Shown: one piece after another, positions 30,216-41,780 of the stretch
Layout: each line of letters starts with the position of its first letter
Position numbering within the stretch: the stretch's first letter is position 1
Source of the DNA: Nematostella vectensis
Taxonomy: Eukaryota; Cnidaria; Anthozoa; Actiniaria; Edwardsiidae
Length of the DNA: 64,000 nucleotides
Direction: 5' to 3'
Assembly (NCBI RefSeq): GCF_932526225.1
Contig: NC_064043.1
Span: forward strand, 9,043,501 to 9,107,500
Translations under genes and position numbers: made by a program
Notes under the pieces: model-generated
The model's database searches: none
Told to the model about the DNA's origin: nothing
Seen by the model: the letters and a program-made list of their open reading frames with translations, nothing else

Positions 30216-33200
30216 ATGTCGTACAAGCTATTTTTGCTGTTACTTCTGGGCGTAGTCGCCCACGCTCATTGCGCCCCCATGGCGGAGGAAAACGAAGACG
30301 AGACAGCACTTGAAGAAACAGCGGTAGAAGACGAAGAGCCTGTGTCAGATCCTGGTACTTCAAATATCTATTTAATTGTATTGTTATACCAGGAGAGAGC
30401 TGCTCGAGATTTGCGAAGAAAATTTTATCTTGAAACGCCTATTGACCTTATGTTAGTCTACTCTCTTGACAGATGGAAATTAGGAGGTAGTTTAGTTTCA
30501 TCTCTCGCCTCACCAGTCCAATGGGAAATTTTCAAGGACCCTATTAGGCTTGGTAACCTAGTAATCAAGGGCTGTTATAAACACTCTAAAAACGTTCTTT
30601 GTTATTTTACTGCTGCAGTTTTGACTGATGATGATGACCTCCCAGTTCATCTTGTAAGTACCTATGTAGTAGGTATATTTCTGCTCCTTTAAAGTGACCT
30701 TTTCAGTCGCACCTTTGTAATTATTTTTATTTAATAAAGGAATGGTCCACTCTGGCAGCTAGAGTAGCACTCGACTGCGCCTCGTGCGACTCTTACGCTA
30801 CCATCGTGCTTTCTAAACTATGCGCGTGCCTCCAGAACTGGATATACGCACGCTAGGTATGGACCATTGCTTTGGGTATTCCTTGGTGTTACATAGCAAA
30901 GAGCGAAAATTTAATTTCCGAAAAAGTGATTACATAATCATCGTGCGTGCGCAGACACACGTGCTCAACACACTGGAAAAATCATATGACAATCCAAAAG
31001 CACGGGAAACCTACTACTACTGAGTAGAAAATGGAAAGAACAGTCTTTAAAAAGTTTCTACAGCAATTTTTCCAAACCAAGATTGCTACAGCTTTTACGG
31101 GGTTACACTTGCAGTTCGATTTCAGTGATCACTTTTTGTTGTCAGCAATGATTTTTTTCTTTTATGGTATATCTCTATGGTATATATCCATATATATATC
31201 CATTTCTTGTTCATAGAAAATTAGCCAATCAGAGAGCGTGTTAGAATGTAGCTATGTTATAATATTGGAAGGCATATAATGCGTTAAAACCTCGGAAAAA
31301 ACATCTAAATACAAAGATTAATACCTTATTTAGCAAATTCAATAAAAAATAACGCCTTGGCTTCTCCTAACCAGCCGATGGAAATGGATGCTTCTTCGCG
31401 GTTGGTACTCTGCTAGGGTGACAAGATGGCGGCTGGCAGAGGCTGTTGAAGTCTTTCATTACTATTACGCCCTGAGACGCCTGTAAATTATAGGCGCAAC
31501 TCCAAAACGTCGGAAATGCAAACTAAACATCACCAGACCCGGATACTCATGGATTCATCCAAGGCATAGACGACCTTCAAAAGCGCATCTAAGCAATGTA
31601 ATAGAATTGACGCTTTTGTCAAAATATCAACCTTAATTTCTGACCAATTCGTAAACAAATGCTTAAACTTAGAAACATTTCTTACAAAAAAAGACACAAA
31701 ATTCCGAACTACAAATAGAGACAAGCAAACACAGATCAAGTCACAAATAGATACCTTTATTGCGCTCTGTCAGGTCCCATTTTACAGCAATTAGTCACCA
31801 TAATCAATGCTAGAACCTCCATTAGAAGCGAGTCACCATGTTTAGCCAATTTTGCATGCCACGCATGCCACTGCATCATGGGAGTTTTGGAAACACCTTG
31901 ACAGATAGGCGGGCAATCTCCTCCCCCAGAATCATAAAAGTTTTTTTTATAAGTCTCTTTGCCCCAAAGCCAAACATTTCCAGGTCCAAGGAACCCAGAA
32001 TAAGCCAGAAAACAATTTTTGAGTAAGGTTGGGTAGCAAAGATGGCCCACATTGGAGAGTATGAGGCCATTCACCAGAAAATTCCTTTCTCACTTGGTGA
32101 AGCCCAGACAAGGAATTATCCCGCTGAATCAACCTCAGCGTGCAAACATCCATAAGCACAGCATTAATTATGCCCAAATAGACTTTATGATGTCCTGAGG
32201 CACTCTCCAGATGTGAAAAAGCTGTAATTTTTAAGCAAATTACAAGCGAAACTGTTGTAAGCAACAGGCTGTAGCAGTGCCGTCGCTAAAAAGAAAAGGC
32301 ACCGCAGTGCATTGTTGGAAACTTCAAGGCACACCGTCTTGGGTCAGCGGTAGCTTAGCTTAACTCGTAGTGTTGGACTTGAAAGAGGGGGGATGTACAG
32401 GACCCGAAATGATCCCAGGACCCGAAACGATCCCAGGACCCGAAACGATCCCCAAAAGTTCCCCAACTGATCCGGACCTGAAACGATCCCCAAGAGTCCC
32501 CGAAATGAACCCCAAGGAATCACAGTAATGGACAACTAAAGGAATGTGTAAGGATTGGCTTTCAGTTTTTAAAGCATATGAAACATTTAGCTTTGTTTGT
32601 GTTATTAAAAGGAAATTTACCTTAAAACTATAGTATTAAGATTTTAATATACGACTGCGGGGGGAAAACAGTGGTCGAGTCAGAAATTGGGGTCAACTAA
32701 CAATTCTTTGTGATAGTAATTTGAAGAACCCGGCGTGGATAAATCATTTTTACACAACAAGCATAGAAGAAAGTCTTTACAGATAGGACACGCTGCTTTT
32801 CATAGGAATCAAAATGTTTTAAAGTTATTTTTTGGCATGTTTGTTTTCGGTGAATGAAAGACCTATAATATCATGAGATCATGCCGAGGTGTACGCACGA
32901 CTACATGAGGAAATTCAAAACTCACATAATATTGCTTCCAACAAAAGCCACATCCTCTCAATATTTTGCATCGGTAGTAGAAGGGTTGTTCGAGTGTATA
33001 ACTCAGTGTGCTTTTGTCATTCCATCTTCTCGACCAAACCGGCTGCCTAAATGTGTCCGTAAATACTCGCTCGTGTGAACAAGGATTTCGTGGTGAAATA
33101 CATGTTTGGTTTACGAATGAATATTAATTTTTAGGGGTGATGTTTACCGGAAATAAGATTTAGAGTGTCAGAGTCATGTGTCGGAACCGCAAAATGTTTA

Positions 33201-34742
33201 GAGTGTGATGGAAGGTCAAAAATTTGGTTGATCTGAGCAAAGCTGTGCTATGTTTATATATGCTGTATTTCCGTAGCAATTAAAAGTTGTGTATTTGTTT
33301 TAGACTCTGTTTATGGGTTTAACGCCTGGCAATGTAATAAATAGAAGTATTGTGTTGGAATATAATATTTTTAAGTCACGTTGTTTAGAAATCGAGTCGC
33401 TGTTAACCCTTAATTATGCTTCAAGAATTGCAATTATTTATTCTGCTTTCCCTTTGTCCATTACCGCAATTCCTTGGGGTTGATTTCGGGGACTCCTCGG
33501 TATCGTCTCGTGTCCGAGGATCAGTTGGAGTACTTTTGGGGATCATTTCGGGCCCTGGGATCTCTTCGGGTCCTGGGATCATTTCGGGTCCTGTACAGGG
33601 AGGTTTCTGTTTTCAGTCTGTTTTCTGTCAATTTTGCTCAAAAGTACTCAGGAGTGAAAGAGTTAACTACCTTATTTACACTTAATTTTCGCGACGTCAA
33701 AATTTCGCGATTTTGAGATGGCTATATTTCCGCGATTTTACTATTTTCGTAAAAACCAGATCACTTTATTTTCGGGATAATAAAATCAAGCAAAACAAAT
33801 GGAATTAAAAAGTGCTGTAATCATCAAAACTAAAACAATTTGTAACAAAAGATGCGTGGGTTATATTTAGTTTCATAAAAATTTATAATATAAGTCCAAG
33901 TCAACCCCTTACCGTACTATATGAAGGGTTACTATTACTTATAGACAAGGTGTTTCCATAAAGCTTATTAAACGGCCAATATTACCCCAAAGAATTCTTG
34001 TGTACTTACTTAATTTCCGCGACACTAAATTGTCACGAAATTAAAGTGACGCGAAAATTAAGTGTAAAAAGGTATGTTACGCCGACTTATCATTTTGCCA
34101 TTGTCTTTCCCAGCCGCTGCATCCTTTTTGGTGGACGATTAGAGGTAAAGCCGACCTACTCAGCAGCATTCACGCATATGAAGGGGACTCTGCTACAAAA
34201 CACAATTTTAATGGGGTCTAAGTTAAGCAAGAAAACATAAGAAAAGGCAGTTCGAAACGAAAAGGACGTGCTTCAAAGTTAGCTGTCAAGTAAACCCTTT
34301 AAGGCACTCTTTCTCGCATTTTAATCGTAAAAGACCCATGATAAGATATGATTTCTGATGGTATATTTTGAATATTGGAAAATATACTAATCACAAATCA
34401 TGCATTATTTGCATGTATGCAAGCAAGGCTGATTTAGATGACTTGAATTCCACAGTGAATCCAGTGCTTTTAGTTTATTATTGGAATCTGGGACCTGTTA
34501 CTACCCTGTAGTAACCTTCAAATTTTACCTTTACTTTTCTCACTTTGTTTACAGGTCGCCTCTATTGTATCCAGCGCGTTCGCAAAGGAGTCATAGCGAG
34601 ATGCCCAGCAGGTTTCCTTGCAGTTAGCTGCTCCTGTTCGAATGGCTGTGGATCATGGTACATCTTTGGGGGAGGAAACTGCCTCTGCTACAATTATTGC
34701 GGGGCAAAGTGGGCACGGGCAGTGTGCTGTAAGGTTGTATGA
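30216..34742 (+). CDS. Resistin-like secreted cysteine-rich protein, copy 3
   Basis: Two exons, 30216-30354 and 34555-34742, separated by a 4.2-kb intron, give 108 aa. Donor G/GTACTT, acceptor TTTACAG. Signal peptide ends HAHC, followed by an acidic propeptide (EENEDETALE, VEDEEPVSDP). The cysteine domain reads C-X11-C-X8-C-X-C-X3-C-X10-C-X-C-X3-C-X8-CC. The first six intervals are exactly those of mammalian resistin/RELM; the last part differs by one or two residues. CPAGF, CGSWY and the final AVCCKVV are family-like. The short basic segment before the junction in copies 1 and 2 (AIV.RKW) is missing. The intron is enlarged by nested transposons. Reading straight through the donor gives a 158-aa alternative frame to 30692. 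Confidence 0.85.
31450..33662 (-). mobile_element. About 1-kb piggyBac-like non-autonomous element, copy 1, interrupted
   Basis: About 1 kb is homologous, in inverted orientation, to 45835-46838. Shared minus-strand reading includes HLESA.GHH, GLHQVRKEFSGEWPHTLQCG and GLFWVPWTWKC. The right end is GGAGTGAAAGAG next to TTAA (33663-33666). The other end, near 31446, has TTGAAGTCTTTCATT. A second element (32394-33597) sits inside it. TTAA targets and CCCTTTC-type ends suggest piggyBac, but no transposase is recognised. Confidence 0.7.
32394..33597. mobile_element. Nested element with perfect TGTACAGG termini
   Basis: 1,204 bp. The left end is TGTACAGGACCCGAAATGAT and the right end is its exact complement (to 33597), with the inverted repeat extending through short internal repeats of about 18 bp (ATCCCAGGACCCGAAA). 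The second copy of the host repeat at 45.9 kb lacks this insert and reads continuously across the G/C tract, giving an empty site. Flanking GGGA may be the target duplication. No transposase is recognised, so it is non-autonomous. Confidence 0.85.
33667..34080. mobile_element. Foldback MITE with TTTACACTTAATTTTCGCG ends
   Basis: The left end (about 33671: TTTACACTTAATTTTCGCG) is complementary to the right end (about 34050: CGCGAAAATTAAGTGTAAAA). It is AT-rich inside, with no coding capacity. It lies directly against the TTAA edge of the piggyBac-like element. Confidence 0.7.
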
Positions 34743-35350
34743 TCCCGAAAGGCTACTATGGAGAAGACTTCTGCGAACAACATGATGACCCGACACAGAA
34801 CGATAACGTTTCCTGGTGATTGTTAAAATATGGTCTAAAGTTAAAGAGAACTTCAGTGTCTTGTAAAAGTACATGGTTAAAACTGTGTTATTTATCGGAT
34901 TTGAAATAATAAACAGCGAACATTATAAAAGTTGTCATCCTTGTGTTACGTTACTTGTGAATTTCGTCATACACTTTTTAGGGGGAGGGGCGTTTCTAAG
35001 CTGGGCTTTGCCACAAACCGACCTTTTTCAGGTTTTCCTGTGTTGGCCTGAAGGCGGAATATAAGCGGTCTCCCATCTAGTGTAAAGTGAGAAGCCTTGA
35101 GCTATGCTGGTTCTGGTTTGATCTAAGATATATTGCCTACGGTTGCATCCCCCCCCCCCCCCTCGATGACTTCTCGAGCCTGCAGGAGAGGCAAACATTT
35201 GAAATGCTCGAAAAATCGAAGGAATACATGGAAAGATGATTTATGACAAAAGTATAGCACTAATGTAATGAAATCAGTCTAAACAAAGTTTTTACTTGTT
35301 GGCTGTACCCGCTAGATTCTTGACGAGTTTGTGCATATTGTCGCACAAAC
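34743..35350. other. 3' flank of resistin-like copy 3 and intergenic DNA
   Basis: AATAATAAA-type signals lie near 34905. A poly-C tract is at 35150-35162. No gene seen. Confidence 0.4.
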
Positions 35351-35356
35351 TTTTAG

Positions 35357-35651
35357 AAAGCCCGTACCCAGGTGGGGTGCAGGGGGTGCCAAAGTACCCC
35401 TCACAACGGCCGAAGGTCCACTTTCGGTTCCCAATTGTCGTGCTATTTGTAGACAAAACTATAAAGCATAAGCTAGATTACTCTGGTATGTAGCCAAATC
35501 CGACAATAAACGTCCCGTAAAGATACTGCTGCAAAAAATCCCTTTTTGTTCTTTCGGGGGTGGTCAGATTATTATCAGAGAACTCATCTCCTCCCCCCCC
35601 CGGAAAAATTAGGTCCACTTTCTCAGATTTCGCACCTGGGTACGGGCCTGA
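35357..35651. mobile_element. MITE-like element with GCCCGTACCCAGG ends
   Basis: GCCCGTACCCAGGTG at 35359 is mirrored by CACCTGGGTACGGGC at about 35633-35648. The roughly 290-bp interior includes C-rich runs and AGGTCCACTTTC / GGTCCACTTTCGG motifs. Superfamily uncertain; a clear target duplication was not found. Confidence 0.6.
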
Positions 35652-36184
35652 TTAGTTAGACCTCAAACTGTTTATTGAATTGGCCATATACTAAGTTGTA
35701 TGTGTTCTTTTGATCATAGGCAAAGGAATCAGCAAGCATTGACAAATAACACTGAATTCAGCTTCTCGAAGAAAATTGAACGCCTCTGCCTTATTCTACA
35801 TGCCTTCCTGTGAAGCAAAAAGAGAGATGGAGACAAGACGCGTGCATATTTTAAAGCTTCATTTTATTTCCAACGCTAAGTCATAAAATATTAATAGAAT
35901 ATTAACAGCAAAAATAAAATCATCTCATGCATGAGCCCGATGTTTCCCAATTAAGAAATAAGGAATCGCAGCTTGACACAGAAAGCATAAATATTTATGA
36001 TATCTTAATATGAAACACTTTATTGAACGCTCATAGATCTAGACTTTACATATTCACCCTGCTACCAAATACTTCTATTTTTTCTACATGGAATTATAAA
36101 TTATAAGATTGGATTGTAAATCAACAGCAAGAGGTACCAGTCCTTGACAGATTATGCTATTGTCAGAGTGTGTTGTTATTCCAT
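35652..36184. other. 3' flank of the phytanoyl-CoA hydroxylase gene
   Basis: AT-rich, with no exon recognised. On the minus strand the likely 3' UTR of the PHYH-like gene begins here; TTTATT (AATAAA on the minus strand) occurs near 35860. Confidence 0.4.
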
Positions 36185-39100
36185 TTATAAAGTTCCTTCT
36201 TCACCTTGAACCAGCCGGCGCCGAAATTTCCAAATATCCTACAAAAACAACAACAACAATAGTATATTAAAAATCATTATGATTAAATCTGCTCAACTTT
36301 AGGTGGGAATTTACAATTTGGTGACATTACAGTACCTGGAATGTTAAGCTGACATCTGGGCCGAGCTTTTTTTTGGCCACACCCACCACCTCCTCAGCAA
36401 TCTCTTCTTGGACAGTCCCCTTCACGTCGATGTAGTAACAGTTACTGCTGGCATAGTGGCATGAGATGGCCTGCATACAAAGAAACCATTGTTAACTGCA
36501 TTGCCCTGCATTGGCCACCAATGCACACTTCATGGATACAGTGAGCTTGCCCCTCTACACCGTCAAACAGTCCGGTGGCGCAGCCTGGGTGGCGCAGCCT
36601 GGGTGGGGCAGTTGAGAGAGAGTCACTCTATGGTGCCTGTGCCTTACGCAGTTGGCTTCTGTGTTCGAATCCGGGTTTGAACGTGAGTTGAGTTAGTTGG
36701 TTCTCACCAGGGCTCTCCAGATTTCTTCCCTCAACATAAACTAACACTTTCAATCTAAGCTGTGTTCCATGGTCAGACAGAAGTCATATGGAGGCTGCCT
36801 GAGGCTCAACCATGGTGCATCTGTGCGCTCGGCATTCCAGGTAAGTAACTTTCCAAATTTATTCATCTTCGATCTACTATACTTTCTAGAGCCAACTAAA
36901 GCTTCACAAAAGAACACGTTCTTACATACATTAGCAGGGTGTTTTTCAACTGGTCTATTAAAAAATATAGGTCTGTCAAAGATGAAATGTGGATAAAACT
37001 CTACCCACCAACTCCCCTGTCTGCCCTAGCATCAACATTTTGGGAATTCTATTGCATGAGAAATTAAAACTCCAAAAGGGAGAACCACTTCTTTTTTCCC
37101 CTCATTGTACCCAACACTCCTGACACATGGTTTGACTCTACAGCAGAAAAATTACCTTTCGGAAGCCACTGGTCCTGTTTGCTCCTGATCCATGGATCAG
37201 TAAAGGGTGGAAGAAGACTGTGTCGCCAGCCTCCATTTCCAGGTGGACCATCGGTGCATTCTGGTCAAAGTCCCTGATGCCATGAAACATCTTGTTAACT
37301 CCTTTCTACAAACAGAACAATATAGTGAATATGTATTTTTTTTGGAAACTCAGTAAGTATTCAAGTAGATAGGAAAAGGAATAAAAAGATATTGGAAACA
37401 AATTTGTGAATTTCCAGTCTACAATGCAGGTCAGATCAGTTATAAGTAGCTGATGAAAAAAACTGTACAGGCTCCCGTTTACACAATTTGTAATATTCGA
37501 AAATACATGTTAACAATTTTCAATTATTGAGTAAGTCTTAATATCAAAATCTAAAAATAGAATGTTATCAAGTGGTAAACTATGGCATTAAAATGTTGTT
37601 ATGATATGATCATTAGCATGTAAAAACATGCATGCAATTTGTGCATAACTTGTCTAAGTATAACATTCATCTGACGGCTTTACCTCCCAATCCGGGTATC
37701 TGTGCTTTAATAGCTCTGTCTTGTGTGTACCCGGAAGGACGACCAGGCAACCATTTTGGCGAGTAACCTTTTCCATGGCAGTCCAGGCACACACCATCCT
37801 ATGATTTTGGGGAAGGAAAAAACAAGAGGTGGTCATACTTTTTTGCCATACATATAAAAACATTTGGTGACTACTGATTAGAGGTACTACTGAATATTAA
37901 TGAGGCAATATCACAAGTTCCAGAGGATTGGCTAACAATTTAGTGGGCCAATGGAAACATAACAGCTGCAACAGCAAAGGGAGAGGCAAAGAATCTATTA
38001 GAATCTGCACATTTGCTCTTACAAAACTTCCACTAGATGCATTGCTTCCAAACATTTGAGATATTTTTCACATTTTCTGTTAAAAAAATGTCAATGAGAC
38101 CGGTTGCAATGAATAGAAGCAATGTGTATCATCCTTAACAAGAATTGTCCTGGGTCTTAATAAATCGGCATTTGCAATCCACTTTTGGATCTGAAGAGCT
38201 TTCATGTTTAATGCAATAAACAAAGTGACGGTTGAGTCTAGTATTTCATTGAGTCTTGTTATACTAAATATATTGTTCGGTATATCATGAATCATAAATT
38301 TAGTCTAAAATGCCAAAAAAAAAAAACGATAGACTTTTTAGTATGTTTGTGGAGTTTCCTTTTGGCCTTCTGTTCATTCTCAGCTTGCTAGTCGCAATTC
38401 AAGGGTAAAAAAAGTTTACAACAATGAGATAAACATGTGTGACAGTTATAGTGAGCACACGCACAGTGTCTTGTGTTGAAATGCTAATTATTTAACGGTT
38501 GACCAAACTGCCCATGCAGAACTGCTGCAATTGTCCCTTTAAGGTACGCAGTTCATAGAGTTTATACAATTCTCAGGTAATGCACCATCCTCGGGGAACC
38601 AGGGCGTGGCAAGGAGGGAGTGGCGGGAAAGAAAGAGGAGGAAAAGATGCCCTGGGAATCTGGACCTCACACGTAGTAACATTTCACAACACATAAATAA
38701 CAAAGCCTACTCGGTTTAGTAAACATCTCACGATCAGATTTTGCCTGGAGTCTGCGAAGGGTTGCGCAAGCAGGAAGAAACTTGGGCACAATATCCAATC
38801 ATGTCTCTGCCGCTCAGCTCCATTATGAAATAGCAGGTAATATACCTTCTCCGTACAGCAGAGAATGCTCTGACATTGATAGGATCATCAAAGAGTAGAC
38901 CACCGACTTCTGAATTATTTTTGTGAGCCCTGAGGTTCTTGTTAGAAATGAACGGTTTCGTGCATCATTGCAACACATATATACAGATATAGCAGAAACG
39001 TTGTAGCACTTCTAGTAATGAGGCTCATACTGTGATACATGTGATTTCTCGATTGGAATTATTTTGTACATCAAAGGTTCATTAAATAAACAGTTCAAGT

Positions 39101-40721
39101 AAAATTCTCAAACTTGATTCAAACCTTATATTATCTAGAACCATTAAAAAAGCCTTTCAATAGAATTTTCCTATTATTGATATGTTTATAAGCATAGTTT
39201 TACTTGTCCTTCTTGATATGTAAATTTTGAGATTGTCTTTACAGTTTCTGTAATTCAGTGGGTACTAATTGGAAAAAGGCGTTCGGTCTAGTCAGGTAAC
39301 TAATTGGGTTATAAACCCTTTTTGGAAAAAAGGCTTACAGAGAGTTGCCCAGGGCGTCTATTTCCCCCTTTCTTTTCTTTTCGCACATATGTTCGCTTCC
39401 GATACCCTTCGCCCTGGGTCTACGAGGATGGTAATGCACCAACGTGCTCAGACTAATACCACAGAAGCACATACACATAAGCTGATTGGCTTAAAAAAAA
39501 TTGTGATTAGAAATCAGTTGAACTAATGTAGTTATCAGCAACAGCAAATGTTTGCCTTTCCGCTTATAGAGAAGCAGCAAATAACTAAACTTTGTCTTGT
39601 TGCCAGAAATGCTGGCTAATGTTGGTGCTGATTGTACAGGGCTTTTGAGGATGAAGTAGGCAATAAAACCCTTGGGACAAAACTGCAGTCAAATGCCCTT
39701 ACCCCTTGGGATGCAAACTATAGGCAACTACCCCATAACAAGTCATCTTAAATATGTAAGCCTTCATCTTTTAAAGCCAGTACATTTCAGTGAGTACATT
39801 TGTACCAATAACTATTAAGATAACAGTAAATTTAAAAAATGGAAATAATAATCATCTTCATCTGGCGTTATTTATCATTCATATTTGTTTTTGCACATTT
39901 CGTCATGCAGCTTGCCACGCGCTGACACGTGGAATTGCTTGCTACAGAAAAGATTAAGTCTCAAACCAGAAACTGACATGACCTTTGCAAAGTACATTTG
40001 TGATGTTATTCATTTGTCCCCAAGTCCCCATGGTGGGGCCAAAAACTGTCAATTCCCCCACACCCTCAGGACAGATTCTTGTTCAAAAGTGCTCTAAGCC
40101 CCCATGTAACCCCACACTTCCCCGGGACCATGGGGGTGGGAGGTTCAAATGACTAGTGCATTACCTGTTAGCTGGACGAAAGGGGAAGTAGTGTAGATCC
40201 TGGTGCAATGGGTGTCTGGAAGTCTTCGTTCCAGGATCCGGGGGTTTATTGATCAGCATAGTATGCACTGCCATTACATTCGGGCCAACAAAACACTCGA
40301 CATATTTCAAAATCTCAGGCAGACTACAGTACTCAAACAAGACTTCGTCATTCTGATAATCTTGGATTTTGTTGATCGAACGTTCTCCCGGTAGGAACTC
40401 TGAATTTCGCATCGAGACATCCTTCATTACAGTCAAGCCTAGGACTTTAACTTTCCCGACGCAGATCTGACGGAACCTTTCATGATACTTGGCTAGTCGC
40501 TCCTTGTCTACTAATTTCCTCACCACGAAGAAACCATTGTGGTTGTAAAATTCCACGTCTTTTTCGGTGAGAACGTCGTTCTGTAGGACGTAGCCATTCG
40601 TGTCGTATGGGTGATAGCTGTAACTTACTTTTTGGGAGCTCGTAGGGCTCATACAAGGGTCTGTACTTGAGTAAAGATGATTAGAAACTCGCACAAGACG
40701 AGACCCTGCGCGGTCCGACAT
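36185..40721 (-). CDS. PHYH: Phytanoyl-CoA 2-hydroxylase, peroxisomal
   Basis: Five exons on the minus strand: 40721-40165, 37798-37684, 37305-37156, 36470-36336 and 36238-36185, giving 336 aa (human PHYH is 338). All phases agree. The enzyme is an Fe(II)/2-oxoglutarate dioxygenase that hydroxylates phytanoyl-CoA in peroxisomal alpha-oxidation. The iron ligands are visible as H173 and D175 in [13 protein letters not shown] and H262 in HPLLIHGSG. The 2-oxoglutarate-binding Arg is R273 in SGFRKAISC. Near the N-terminus, RLVRVSNHL (residues 8-16) fits the PTS2 peroxisome signal R-L-X5-H-L. Start chosen at the first ATG (40721). The enzyme looks complete and functional. A tRNA-like SINE lies in its third intron. 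Confidence 0.93.
36573..36745 (+). mobile_element. tRNA-derived SINE in a PHYH intron
   Basis: A pol III box A-like TGGCGCAGCCTGG occurs at about 36575 and is duplicated at about 36590. A perfect box B GTTCGAATCC lies at 36663-36672. The A-B spacing is longer than in a tRNA gene and no cloverleaf is apparent, so a SINE rather than a tRNA gene. The 3' end is not sharply defined. Confidence 0.55.
37799..40164. other. Large first intron of PHYH
   Basis: No exon is recognised. Mostly AT-rich intronic DNA. Confidence 0.45.
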
Positions 40722-40741
40722 CTTCTGAGACGTCACGTGAC

Positions 40742-41780
40742 GTGATCAACAACAACACTTGCACTTTATACACATATTTCAAATAAAGTTGCAGTCGAAG
40801 AATCTGTGTATCGTTACCCGCAGTGCTTCATGGGTTTGCTTTAAATAAGCAAATAAGAAGACAAACCGAGGTTTCAAAAGATGTAGAGTTATTTTTTGCA
40901 TTCTTATGGACCTAATGCACTAAGAGCATGAAAACGAGGCTTAATTTGAAAATGTGCTTTGAATGGCGGCAATGTGACCTTCGTTCCGCGAAGTTGTTTA
41001 CAGCTTTTTTCTCGGGGTTCACGCCTTTTTCGCAAGTGTATTGTCCAAATTTCTTTACAACTCAATATAACTATTTACAGTTAACAGATGTAGGTAGTAG
41101 TTTTCAAATTATTTATAGGAATGGAAAGACTTTATCGTCGTTTTATGCCAAACGTCGAGGAACGCTTCACTGCAATTGGTACTAGTGGACGACACGTTTT
41201 CCCGTTAAGGACATGGGTAAAAAAGACTGAAGCGCTTAGCTGCATATATTAGCCACTGCATAACTTCAGACTTAGACGGTGTAGCGGTGGCTAAAATATG
41301 CAGCTAGGCACTTCAGTGGTTTTCACCCATGCTTACATGCGGGCTTGTCGCGTAGTCGCAAAAGCGGGTTGATGGCAACCTTTTGTCAAACGACTGTATA
41401 CACTCAGACCCACGTTGGTGTGATAACTCAGGTCCAGTCTACTTGGCGCTCGAGTACAGGTGTGCTGTAGAGCTTGTTATCGTTTTATTATCGTTTCTGA
41501 TTTTCGTGGGGACGGGTCGTCAAAATGAAAACGCTTCGTATGGATGCGGATCTTTGTGAAAACGGAACAAAAAGGTTGCGTCGTTTTCAAACGAAAACGG
41601 ATACAAGCGGAAAGGGTCTTAGTCAGTTTTGCTCGAAGACCCAGAGGTCTTTGCGGGCGACGTCGTCTAATCTATGATCTACGCACGGGCGATAGGTATC
41701 TTATCTGTTATTTACAAGCTTGTCCGTTATCTGGTCCACTTTTATAGTGGTGAAGGAAGTACGCGGAGTTGTCTCAATTC
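40742..41780. other. Intergenic, with one foldback at 41212-41331
   Basis: A 120-bp palindromic unit has arms CATGGGTAAAAAAGACTGAAG and their complement (CTTCAGTGGTTTTCACCCATG), including a shared TTAGCTGCATAT and TTAGCCAC core. It is probably a MITE. The rest shows no gene, apart from the presumed PHYH promoter next to 40721. Confidence 0.55.

Noticed and set aside
7827-34742. Cysteine-rich secreted peptides as neurotoxin genes
   Set aside because: A signal peptide plus acidic propeptide and many cysteines recalls cnidarian toxins, but the Cys spacing, CGSW and terminal CC fit resistin/RELM, and no toxin family pattern I know fits.
36573-36680. A functional tRNA gene
   Set aside because: Box A and B motifs are present but the spacing is too long and no acceptor stem or anticodon arm can be drawn.
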